Below are positions 16,292-23,923 of a stretch of DNA of 51,886 nt, one piece after another. The translations under genes and the position numbers were made by a program. The notes under the pieces are model-generated. The model searched no databases and was not told where the DNA came from. It was given only the letters and a program-made list of their open reading frames with translations. The stretch comes from an uncultured Bacilli bacterium (lineage in GTDB: Bacteria > Bacillota_I > Bacilli_A > RFN20 > CAG-826): NCBI GenBank assembly GCA_944375905.1, contig CALWAS010000003.1:1-51886 (forward strand), in the 5' to 3' direction. Positions within the stretch are counted from its first letter, which is position 1; each line of letters starts with the position of its first letter.

Positions 16292-17215
16292 TTACCCCTT
16301 GATGCCGCTAGTGAGGGCACCGTCTGTAAGCTGTTCTTGGAAGATGAGGAAGAGGAGGGCCGGGAAGAAGGTCATGAAGACGCCCCCCGCCATCCTGACG
16401 GCTGCCCATCTCGTCGAGGCGAGGCCTTCGACGGTGCTTTTGAAAATGGCATACGCGAAGGTAATCGGCGCATCGGATGAGGGCATGTAGAGGAGCGGCC
16501 CGTAGTAATCTCCCCAATAGGAGTTGAAGACCGAGATGACGATGTAGATGATGATCGACTTGCAGTTAGGAAGGATGATCGACCAATAGATGCGGAACGG
16601 GCCGCAACCGTCGATCTTGGCGGCATCGCAGATTTCGTTTGGTATTCCGAACATGTACTGGCGAATGAGGAAGATGTACATGGCCCCGCCGCCGAAGAGA
16701 TTCGGTATGGTGAAGGGCAGGAGGGTGTTGAGCCAGCCGATCTTGGAATAGATGACGTAAAGCGGGATTTGCGTAACGACGCCCGGAAGGGTAACCGTCA
16801 GCATCATGGCCGCGAATACGATGTTCTTCCCTTTCCATTTGAGCTTCGCGAAGCCGTAGGCGATGAAAGTCGCCGAAAGGGGGATCGCGATGACGTTGAA
16901 GACGATGATGATCATCGTATGGAGGAGAGCCTGCGCATAGTTGTAGCCGGAGCTCGCGTCGGTGAAGAGGGTGACGAAGTTGCTCCACTGGAGGTTTCCC
17001 CAATCCGGGAAGAAATGGGGGTTTGGATCAAGGATCTCGCTCTCGGACATGAGCGACTTGAACACCATGAAGATGTAGGGGAACATGAGGACCACCGCCA
17101 CGACGCACATCCCAAGGAAGAGAGCGGTCGTCTTGGAGAAATCCCACATCTTGGCCTTGCGGTCCTCCACAAAGGCTTCGCCGGTAAGACGGTTCTTTAG
17201 GTCTTTCCAGGTCAC
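16292..17215 (-). CDS. Sugar ABC transporter permease, MalG type
   Basis: This inner permease subunit of a carbohydrate importer has about 307 residues and six predicted membrane helices. The cytoplasmic EAA loop reads EICDAAKIDGCGPFRIYWSIILP, the contact site for the ATPase. The GTG at 17215 is chosen as start because GGAGG (within GGAGGTGA) lies 9 nt upstream; a TTG at 17221, overlapping the previous stop, would leave only 3 nt. It pairs with the MalF-type gene upstream. No ATPase gene is in this operon, so it probably uses the MsmK-like ATPase at 49640. Confidence 0.9.
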   Translation of the reverse strand: MTWKDLKNRLTGEAFVEDRKAKMWDFSKTTALFLGMCVVAVVLMFPYIFMVFKSLMSESEILDPNPHFFPDWGNLQWSNFVTLFTDASSGYNYAQALLHTMIIIVFNVIAIPLSATFIAYGFAKLKWKGKNIVFAAMMLTVTLPGVVTQIPLYVIYSKIGWLNTLLPFTIPNLFGGGAMYIFLIRQYMFGIPNEICDAAKIDGCGPFRIYWSIILPNCKSIIIYIVISVFNSYWGDYYGPLLYMPSSDAPITFAYAIFKSTVEGLASTRWAAVRMAGGVFMTFFPALLFLIFQEQLTDGALTSGIKG

Positions 17216-17217
17216 GT

Positions 17218-18219
17218 TCAATCACCTCCATAGAAGACCCACTTGGAGGTCGAGAAAAGAAGGAGTGTAAGAAGCGAGATAACGATGCACAGCATCCAGG
17301 AGAGGGCGCTTGCGTAGCCGATGTCGCCGATGCGCATGGCTTCCCAGTAGATCTTGACGCCGAAGAGGAAGAGCGAATCGTCGATTCCGCGCCCTTCCCG
17401 CGGAGCGAAGATGAGGGTTCCGTTGTACTGGAGCGAACCGATGATGCTCGTTACGAGGTTGAAGAAGATGATCGGCGTCGACATCGGGATCGTGATATGG
17501 GCAAAGCGCTGGAAGGCATTGGCCCCGTCGACCTTTGCCGATTCATATAGGTCCTTGGGAATGTTCTTGAAGGCGCTCAGCCACAGAATCATGCCGCCGC
17601 CGACTCCCCATAGGCCCATGAAGATGAGAGAAGGCATGGCCGTCCGCGGATCCATGAAGAAGGTTGCCTTAGGCAGTCCGATCGATTCGAGTATCTTGTT
17701 GAAGATGCCGTAGGTATTGTCGAAAAGGTCTTTCCAAAGAAGCCCGCTTACGACCGCCGGAATGACGACCGGGAGGTAGAAGAGCACCCGGAATACCCTG
17801 GTGAATTTGTGGGCGTTGTTTACCAAAAGGGCGAGGAAGTAGCTGAGAACGAGGTTGAGGGGAACGTTGACGATGGCGTAGATGAGAGTGTTCAGGGCAC
17901 TGATCCCGACTTCGTCGTCTTGGAAGGCCTGGACGTAATTCCAAAGGCCGGCAGGCGAGATGTTGAACCCGTCGTAATGGAAGAAGCTCCAGTAAAGCGA
18001 GCAGAACATCGGGACGGCCGTAAAGAGGGCAAGGCCGATGATGAGGGGCGAGGCAAACACCCACCCGGCAACGGCTTCCTTTCTTTGCATCCGGCTCATC
18101 TTCGGACGCTTGAACTTCGGGGCATCCCCATCCTTTTTGGCAGGCAGGAAGCCCTTCACGCGGTCCTTGAGGCTGGACCAAAAGGGAGCCCTTTCCTTTC
18201 TGGCTTCGACGGTTGGCAT
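17218..18219 (-). CDS. Sugar ABC transporter permease, MalF type
   Basis: The protein has 333 residues with a basic N-terminal extension of about 50 residues before the first of six membrane helices. The EAA loop is ESAKVDGANAFQRFAHITIP. It forms the membrane channel with the next gene and works with the binding lipoprotein encoded just upstream (51 nt gap). The ATG is preceded by AGGAAAATCT. The substrate is inferred to be a rhamnose-containing oligosaccharide, from its place in an operon that ends with rhamnosidase and rhamnose catabolic genes. Confidence 0.9.
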   Translation of the reverse strand: MPTVEARKERAPFWSSLKDRVKGFLPAKKDGDAPKFKRPKMSRMQRKEAVAGWVFASPLIIGLALFTAVPMFCSLYWSFFHYDGFNISPAGLWNYVQAFQDDEVGISALNTLIYAIVNVPLNLVLSYFLALLVNNAHKFTRVFRVLFYLPVVIPAVVSGLLWKDLFDNTYGIFNKILESIGLPKATFFMDPRTAMPSLIFMGLWGVGGGMILWLSAFKNIPKDLYESAKVDGANAFQRFAHITIPMSTPIIFFNLVTSIIGSLQYNGTLIFAPREGRGIDDSLFLFGVKIYWEAMRIGDIGYASALSWMLCIVISLLTLLLFSTSKWVFYGGD

Positions 18220-18269
18220 AGATTTTCCTATGAAAGCAGGCGATTTTTGCTGATGAAAGGAGGCGGCGA

Positions 18270-19649
18270 TCAGTTGCCGACGGCGTCATTGAGGTCGCTC
18301 ACGCCGCGGGAGATGATCTCATCGATGCTACGACGGTTCTCGCGGGTCGAGAGAGTGTCGCCGATGACATCGGAAATGGCAAGAGTGACGTTGGCCATGG
18401 CGGAGGGAGAGCAATAGGCATAGTACTCGTCGGCCACTTTGTTCTCGTCGTAGAGGACATAGGCCTCTAGATTCCGGTCTGTATAGCCTTTCGTCCAGTT
18501 GGCTTCGGCATTGTCGGGGTCGGCTAGGTCGTTGCGGATGGACGGGAGGTTCAGCCCGCCGAGAGCCATGGCTTGCTGGCCGTCATAGCTCATGAGGAAG
18601 TTGAGGTATTCCCAGGCAAGGGCCTTCTTGTTCGAGGCCGTGCAAAGTGTGTATCCGGCAACGCCGGCGCCGATTTTCGCGTTTTCCTGGCCGTTGATGA
18701 ACGGGAAGGTGACGATGTCGATGTTTCCTTTTAGCTCACGCATCTCGTCATAGTGGGAAATGGCAGCCGATTGGAAGATGAAGGGGCAAGTGCCGCTTTC
18801 GAAGCTGGAGCCGGAAGTGACGCCATTGCCGACGCAATAACGCTCATCGACGAGTTCGCGCATTCCATTTAGGGCCTGCCGCATTTCGGGAGTATCGATC
18901 GAAACGGTATTCTCCGCCGAGAAAATGTCGGCCCCGTAGCTGCGGATGAACGGATAGTAGACGGATGACCAAGAGAAGTTGAAGTCGCAGCAGAACCAAT
19001 CGGCCGAGTGCCCCAGCTTGTCGGCATAGGCTCTCCATTGGGCGCAAAGGGCAATGAAATCCTCCCAGCTCCAGCCGTTCTTGATGCTGTCCATCGAAAT
19101 CCCGGCTTCTTGGAGAAGCTTCTTGTTGTAGAAGCAAACGACCGTGTCGGCGCTTCGGGGGACTGCATAGTAGGTGCCGTTGTCTCCGGCCATATCGAAG
19201 AATTCGGTCTTGAAGTCTTCCTCGAAGTTGTAATCGCCGCGGGCTTCGGTCTTTTCTATGTACTGGTTAAGGGGCTCGATGACATTCAGCGAACGGAGGA
19301 AGTAGACTTCCTGGGAATTGGTCCACAGGATATCCGGCATGTCCCCCGCCATGTTGTATTGGCGGATCGTCGATTCATAAGTGGGAATCGAAACGAAGTT
19401 GATTTCGAACTTCACGTTCGGGTAAAGGAGGTTGAAAGCCTCGTTTGCCTTCTCGATCATGGTCTGCTCGTTGCTATTGCCGGAAGGAATGAGGAGAGTA
19501 AGAGTTTCATTGGTAGTCGGATCGACGCCGATCTCGACCGATTCCTGCGAATGGGAAGTGCTCGAGCTGCTCTCGGGGGCGATGACGCATCCGGTGAGGG
19601 CAAAGGCGGCCAGTAGGGCTCCGGCGAAGGCTTTCTTGCTTGTTTTCAT
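18270..19649 (-). CDS. Sugar-binding lipoprotein of ABC importer
   Basis: This is an extracellular solute-binding protein, family 1, of 459 residues. It has a signal peptide and lipobox (FALTGCV), followed by a Ser-rich linker. The body shows typical features: TLLIPSGNSNEQTMIEKANEAFNLLYPNVKFEI at the N-terminus and WSWEDFIALC in the hinge region. The start is the ATG at 19649; the strong site AAGGAGG lies between the upstream stop codon and this ATG, and the alternative start eight codons earlier would lie before that site. It catches oligosaccharides at the cell surface and passes them to the two permeases downstream. Confidence 0.92.
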   Translation of the reverse strand: MKTSKKAFAGALLAAFALTGCVIAPESSSSTSHSQESVEIGVDPTTNETLTLLIPSGNSNEQTMIEKANEAFNLLYPNVKFEINFVSIPTYESTIRQYNMAGDMPDILWTNSQEVYFLRSLNVIEPLNQYIEKTEARGDYNFEEDFKTEFFDMAGDNGTYYAVPRSADTVVCFYNKKLLQEAGISMDSIKNGWSWEDFIALCAQWRAYADKLGHSADWFCCDFNFSWSSVYYPFIRSYGADIFSAENTVSIDTPEMRQALNGMRELVDERYCVGNGVTSGSSFESGTCPFIFQSAAISHYDEMRELKGNIDIVTFPFINGQENAKIGAGVAGYTLCTASNKKALAWEYLNFLMSYDGQQAMALGGLNLPSIRNDLADPDNAEANWTKGYTDRNLEAYVLYDENKVADEYYAYCSPSAMANVTLAISDVIGDTLSTRENRRSIDEIISRGVSDLNDAVGN

Positions 19650-19669
19650 TGTTGGTTTAACCTCCTTAA

Positions 19670-20965
19670 TCAAGCATTTTCAATGGTGGCGAGGAGGGCT
19701 CCGGCGTAAACGCGGTGCCCATAGTCATTGGGGTGATTGATGCCGTTTCCGGTCATGTCGTAATAGTCGCGACCGCCTCCGAGGAGATAATTCCCATAGG
19801 CGTAGGTATCGAGGACCACGACCCCGCTGAAGCTTTCGGCCACGTCATTCATTTTCTTGATGTAGCTCTCGAGCTTTATCTGGTCGTAGACCCGCGGGTT
19901 GGGGCTGAGGGGCGACATGAGGATGATTTCAAGGTTGGGGAGGTTTTCTTTGAGATAGGTCACGATGTACATGATGTTGTCCATGAAACCATTAGGGGTC
20001 GCTTGCCCGCCGAGGTCGTTGATTCCATAGTGGACAAGGAGAAGGTCGGGGGCATACGTCACGACTTTGTCGAGAAGGGATTTCTGGGTTCCATCGGAGG
20101 AAGTGGTTCCGCCGACCCCCATGTTGTCGCTCGTCACGTCGAGTCCGAACTTGTTCTCCACCGCTTCGGCAAAAAGGTCGAAGAAAGGCTTTTGGTAGGG
20201 CTCGTGGTTGAAATTGACCGAGGAAGAGCATCCTTCCATGACGCTATCTCCGATGCCGGCTATCTTGAGCGATCCCGACTTCGCATCGAGTTTCGCCTTG
20301 AGGGCTGGCAGACTCGAGATCTGGCTGGCGGGAAGGGAGGTCATGTCCAAATCGTTGATGTCATAGACATAGGTCACGTACACCTGCGTCCCGTAATAAA
20401 ACGGCGATTCCGTATAAATGGTCGCGCCCATCCTCATGCAATCGGTCGTTTGGTTGGAAATGGTACCCTTCACGACATATGGAGCCGGAAGGTCTTCCTC
20501 GCCCCACATCTGCCGATTGGTCCAATGGCCGATCCGACTGCCGCTCGGCGCCGTGATGGCATTGCCGTCGATCATGTAATCCGTGCCTTCGGCATATTCG
20601 GTCTTCAGCGTGTAATCGCGAACCGAGATGATCTTGCGAGGGGCAAAGCGAAGATGTCCGAGGCCGGTCCCGTCTTCCTGGGTCCTAAGCATGACAGTTT
20701 CGTTGTAGATGACGTTTCCGTAGAAAAATGGATCGCTCATGGCTGGATCGTTCACCTTGTAATCGTAAGTCAGCGAATCGATATCCTCGACATAGTTGGG
20801 AAAATCGCTCGGATCAAGCGTTTGGCCTTCCGACGAGGACGATTCGCTCGGCTGAGAACTCGATTCATTGGGAACTGGAGTGCAAGCGGCGAGGGCGATT
20901 CCGGCGAAGGCTAGGACTAGTCCTAGGCGGGGTGCCTTATCCGCTTTGCTGTGACCAAATGACAT
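19670..20965 (-). CDS. SGNH/GDSL-type esterase lipoprotein
   Basis: This secreted lipoprotein has 431 residues (lipobox ALAACTP, Cys 28). The N-terminal about 200 residues form a beta-rich domain, as in two-domain carbohydrate acetylesterases. The SGNH core follows: block I GIGDSVMEG with nucleophile Ser 241, block II Gly at GVGG (about 284), block III GIND with Asn 316, and block V GINHPNDYGH with His 411. It probably removes acetyl or other acyl groups from the target glycan so that glycosidases can act. It is the first gene of the eleven-gene operon; GGAGG lies just before the ATG. It could act on acetylated rhamnogalacturonan or on a bacterial wall glycan. Confidence 0.85.
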   Translation of the reverse strand: MSFGHSKADKAPRLGLVLAFAGIALAACTPVPNESSSQPSESSSSEGQTLDPSDFPNYVEDIDSLTYDYKVNDPAMSDPFFYGNVIYNETVMLRTQEDGTGLGHLRFAPRKIISVRDYTLKTEYAEGTDYMIDGNAITAPSGSRIGHWTNRQMWGEEDLPAPYVVKGTISNQTTDCMRMGATIYTESPFYYGTQVYVTYVYDINDLDMTSLPASQISSLPALKAKLDAKSGSLKIAGIGDSVMEGCSSSVNFNHEPYQKPFFDLFAEAVENKFGLDVTSDNMGVGGTTSSDGTQKSLLDKVVTYAPDLLLVHYGINDLGGQATPNGFMDNIMYIVTYLKENLPNLEIILMSPLSPNPRVYDQIKLESYIKKMNDVAESFSGVVVLDTYAYGNYLLGGGRDYYDMTGNGINHPNDYGHRVYAGALLATIENA

Positions 20966-20976
20966 ATGCTTCCTCC

Positions 20977-20990
20977 GTAAAGCGCTTTCA
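20977..20990 (-). promoter_or_regulatory. cre-like / LacI-family operator before the rhamnose operon
   Basis: GTAAAGCGCTTTCA contains the perfect palindrome AAAGCGCTTT and matches the Bacillus cre consensus TGWAARCGYTWNCW at 12 of 14 positions. It sits directly upstream of the GGAGG site of the first operon gene, 12 nt before its ATG. Similar palindromes precede three other operons in the window (38249, 47804, 51186), so CcpA or a dedicated LacI-type regulator may bind here. Confidence 0.65.
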
Positions 20991-21032
20991 TTCTTTGGCT
21001 CTAAGTTCATTTCTGCAAGGTTTTGATTGGGA

Positions 21033-21059
21033 ATTATCGAAATATTGACAAATAATCAA
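21033..21059 (-). promoter_or_regulatory. Possible promoter of the rhamnose operon
   Basis: On the minus strand TTGATT (21059-21054) and GATAAT (21038-21033) are separated by 15 nt. This is a plausible but short-spaced sigma-A promoter. It overlaps the 13-base motif GTCAATATTTCGA that recurs downstream of the DeoR gene, as expected for an operator. Confidence 0.35.
21038..21050 (-). promoter_or_regulatory. Candidate DeoR operator, copy in the divergent region
   Basis: GTCAATATTTCGA on the minus strand is matched at 12 of 13 positions by GTCAATATTGCGA at 21896-21908 on the plus strand. TTGACA inside it (21045-21050, plus strand) may also be the -35 box of the DeoR gene, so a bound repressor could act on both directions. 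Confidence 0.4.
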
Positions 21060-21096
21060 ATTCAAGCAAAACTTTGAGCAAGGACGGAAATCAAAA

Positions 21097-21861
21097 ATGC
21101 TAATCGATGAACGAAAGCAAGAAATTCTTAGCATCACCGGCGAAAGGACCTACATTTCGGTCGAAGAACTCGCAAAGCTCGTCTTTGCCTCGCCGGCAAC
21201 CATCAGAAGGGACCTTGCCGACCTTGCCAATGCGGGATTGATCAAGCGGGTAAGAGGAGGGGCCTCCGTTCTCGCGCCCAACACGGGCGAGGTTTCATCC
21301 CTCATCAGGCGCAAGACCAATGTCATAGAGAAGAAGCGGATGGCGCAGGCGGCCATCAACTATTTCCGGGAGGGCGAGAGCTACTTCTTCGACTCCTCCA
21401 CAACCGTTGGCCAAATAATCCCCCTTTTAAAACATTTCACCGATATAACCGTCATTACAAATGGCTTCGATAACGCCATGACTTTATCGAATTTCGTAAG
21501 TTTTTCCTCATATATGGCCCCAGGGATAATATCGAGCAACGTGGGCTCCAGCGTCGGTCCGGATACCGTTGAATTCGTTTCCCGCTTCTACGTCGATGCC
21601 TTCTTCTTTTCGTGCCGCGGCTTCTCGCTCGACGCCGGGCCGAACGAAGGCACAATCGAACAGCAAAGGGTAAAGGCGGCCATGGCCTCGCGAGCAAGGA
21701 AGCTCATTTGCCTCGTCGACCACACGAAATTTGATCGCACCCTTCTATCAAGCGACTGCGGCCTCGAGGACATCGACGTCCTGATAACCGACAGGGAACC
21801 GCCCGAGGAGTATCGGGAAGCGTTCCAGCGTGCGAATATCGATGTTGTCGTTGCTGGATAA
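21097..21861 (+). CDS. DeoR-family transcriptional regulator
   Basis: The 254-residue protein has the family length. The N-terminal helix-turn-helix (about residues 20-57) reads ISVEELAKLVFASPATIRRDL followed by the wing GLIKRVRGGA. The C-terminal DeoR sensor domain shows YFFDSSTTVGQ, ITVITNGFDNA and CLVDHTKFDR, where a phosphorylated sugar normally binds. It diverges from the rhamnose operon and lies just before the GDPD lipoprotein gene, so it most likely controls both. The effector could be rhamnulose 1-phosphate or another sugar phosphate (inference). No RhaR/RhaS of the AraC type is present nearby. Confidence 0.93.
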   Translation: MLIDERKQEILSITGERTYISVEELAKLVFASPATIRRDLADLANAGLIKRVRGGASVLAPNTGEVSSLIRRKTNVIEKKRMAQAAINYFREGESYFFDSSTTVGQIIPLLKHFTDITVITNGFDNAMTLSNFVSFSSYMAPGIISSNVGSSVGPDTVEFVSRFYVDAFFFSCRGFSLDAGPNEGTIEQQRVKAAMASRARKLICLVDHTKFDRTLLSSDCGLEDIDVLITDREPPEEYREAFQRANIDVVVAG

Positions 21862-21867
21862 AATTCG

Positions 21868-21908
21868 CGCAATATTGCTCACTGAGCAAACAAACGTCAA
21901 TATTGCGA
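21868..21908 (+). promoter_or_regulatory. Compound operator between the DeoR gene and the GDPD lipoprotein
   Basis: CGCAATATTG (21868-21877) and CAATATTGCG (21898-21907) are perfect inverted copies 20 nt apart. Between them lies a second palindrome, TTGCTCACTGAGCAA (21875-21889, 7-bp arms around one base). No T-tract follows, so this is not a terminator. The outer copy is shared with the divergent region on the other side of the DeoR gene, which suggests that DeoR binds both sites. A half site TTTGAGCAA also occurs at 21073-21081. Confidence 0.5.
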
Positions 21909-22010
21909 AGATATCGAAATTGAATTGAAAGCCCTTACTTGCCTTTCCTTGACGATGGACTTGCAAAAAAACGATTGAAATTGCCTAATTTCCATAGGAG
22001 GTCTTTTTCG

Positions 22011-23906
22011 ATGAGAAAAAAGATTCGCGCTTTGCCCCTTATCTTGAGCGTTTGCGGGCTTCTTGCCTCTTGCGAGCCGACGACCCATTCTTCCCTTTCT
22101 TCTTCTTCCTCGTCTTACCAGGAAAGCCTTTCCGACGAAATTACGGGAATAACCGTCAACGATTTTGTCGACACCCGTCCCGTTCAACCTTCCCTCATAG
22201 GCGAAGCCGTGAGGATATACGAACCGCGGAACGCCGAGGAACTTGCCTCTACGATGAAACTGGAGAGCGTTCCTACCATCGTCGTGTTGACGGTGGATGA
22301 CAGCCTGAAAGTCGTCTATGGCGACGGCAGCAAGGGGGATGATTTCTTCACCACTTACCTGACAATCCTATATAAAGCCAAAAGCGTACCGGCAATAAGG
22401 ATCGAAAGCCAGACCGCCCTCGACTTGTATCTGCGCGGGATAAGGGACAATGTCGCGATTTCCGATTGCTATATCGTCTCGTCGAAGGCCGACGTCCTCA
22501 AGAAAGCGGAAGCCGACACCTACGGAAAGAAGCACTACTTCGCCTTTGACGCTAGTTCGGCATCCCTCGAGAGCGACGAAGACCGCTTCCTCATCGAAGC
22601 CGTCTCTACCGCAGTCGCGGCCGATACCGTCATTCTCGGCGAGGAAAACGCAAATCTCGAGGAAGCCATCGAATGGTTCAACGCCCGCTTTAAGTCGACA
22701 TGGGTCAAGACCGACGGAAACGAGGCGCGGGCCCTGTGCTCGGGAGCTTACGGCGTAATGACGCCCAACGCCGAAAAGCTGAATTCACTCTATGCCAAGC
22801 TGAACCGGCCAGGACGGACAAGAAAGCAATTCCTCTCCGCCCACCGGGGTTTGACGACCGAAGGAAAATACAATCAAAACTCGATTCCGGCCATTCTCGG
22901 AGCCGACGCCGTCGGGGCCACCCATGTCGAAATCGACCTCCAAATCACCCACGATAACGTAATAGTCGTCTGCCATGACGATTCGCCTGCCTATTTCAGC
23001 GATGATTGCCCTTCGACTTCCGATCGGTTCATCGATTACGACTGGGACGAGATGAAGGACTACCGCTTGACAGACAACAACGTCGCGGAAGGAAACAAAA
23101 TCCCGACGCTTGAGGAAGCGCTGCTTGCCGCCAAGGGAACCGACCTCGTCTTCATGCTGGAACTCAAAATGGATTGGTGCAGCGACAAGGCCCTTGCCAA
23201 GGACCCGCTTCAGTATGTAGAGGAAATCGTCCGCAAAACCGGCATGGAAAAGCAAGTAGTCGCGATTACCTACTATTCTCCATATGCGCTTGGAGCCCGG
23301 GAGCACTCCCCTTGGATGCCGATAAACACCATCGGCAACGGCATGAAATACAATCTCGACTATGTCGGATCGGAGGATCCGCAAGGGCTTAGCCAATACC
23401 TGAGGAAATACCAATGGGGATGCGATTATTCCCTCACCGGCACGCTCATCGCCAATAGCTACAAGCTTGCCGCCCGCGGCTTTCCGATCAACAGCTACAC
23501 CTACGAGGACCAAAGCCACTTCGCGAACCCGACCAACATCGCCACGACCGACGTCGCCGAGAACAGCGAAAGCGTCGTTGCCGAGCTGAATCCCGAAAGC
23601 TACATCTATTTGGAATCGGCAAACGACATCGCCTCCCTCGCCGCGGTCGAAGCCACGACCTACGGAGGAACCGAGAAGGATGTCGCGGCGAGTTTCGTCC
23701 TCCTCGATGGCGACCCTTCCAAAGACAAGTACGTCACCGGCTCTTTCTACTACCGCGACGAAACGCTTTCCCACGGGCTCTACAGCCCGGCCGTGACTAT
23801 CGGCCTTTCCTCCCTCGGAGCCGAAGAGAATCATGAACCCGCCTATGAAGAAAAAGCTCCCCTTGAGATCCCCGAGGACCTAAGGGAAGCCGTTTACGGG
23901 GCTTGA
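22011..23906 (+). CDS. Lipoprotein glycerophosphodiester phosphodiesterase (GDPD), two-part
   Basis: This 631-residue secreted lipoprotein (lipobox LLASCEP, Cys 21; Ser-rich linker) starts at the ATG at 22011, preceded by AGGAGG. The second half is a GDPD barrel with all key residues: His 278 and Arg 279 in SAHRG, Glu 307 and Asp 309 in VEIDLQ, His 322 in CHDDS, and Glu 384 and Lys 386 in LELK. Residues 45-265 look like a second, degenerate barrel of the same type without these residues. It should cleave phosphodiesters with a glycerol-phosphate part outside the cell. Its site next to rhamnose genes and a GDPD-rhamnosidase fusion suggests a glycerophosphate-bearing polysaccharide rather than a lipid. 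Confidence 0.85.
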   Translation: MRKKIRALPLILSVCGLLASCEPTTHSSLSSSSSSYQESLSDEITGITVNDFVDTRPVQPSLIGEAVRIYEPRNAEELASTMKLESVPTIVVLTVDDSLKVVYGDGSKGDDFFTTYLTILYKAKSVPAIRIESQTALDLYLRGIRDNVAISDCYIVSSKADVLKKAEADTYGKKHYFAFDASSASLESDEDRFLIEAVSTAVAADTVILGEENANLEEAIEWFNARFKSTWVKTDGNEARALCSGAYGVMTPNAEKLNSLYAKLNRPGRTRKQFLSAHRGLTTEGKYNQNSIPAILGADAVGATHVEIDLQITHDNVIVVCHDDSPAYFSDDCPSTSDRFIDYDWDEMKDYRLTDNNVAEGNKIPTLEEALLAAKGTDLVFMLELKMDWCSDKALAKDPLQYVEEIVRKTGMEKQVVAITYYSPYALGAREHSPWMPINTIGNGMKYNLDYVGSEDPQGLSQYLRKYQWGCDYSLTGTLIANSYKLAARGFPINSYTYEDQSHFANPTNIATTDVAENSESVVAELNPESYIYLESANDIASLAAVEATTYGGTEKDVAASFVLLDGDPSKDKYVTGSFYYRDETLSHGLYSPAVTIGLSSLGAEENHEPAYEEKAPLEIPEDLREAVYGA

Positions 23907-23923
23907 TGATTCGCGATCGCCGT

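Noticed and set aside
21875-21889. Palindrome TTGCTCACTGAGCAA considered as the DeoR gene terminator
   Set aside because: No T-tract follows, and it is nested in a larger inverted repeat shared with the divergent promoter region, so an operator is more likely.
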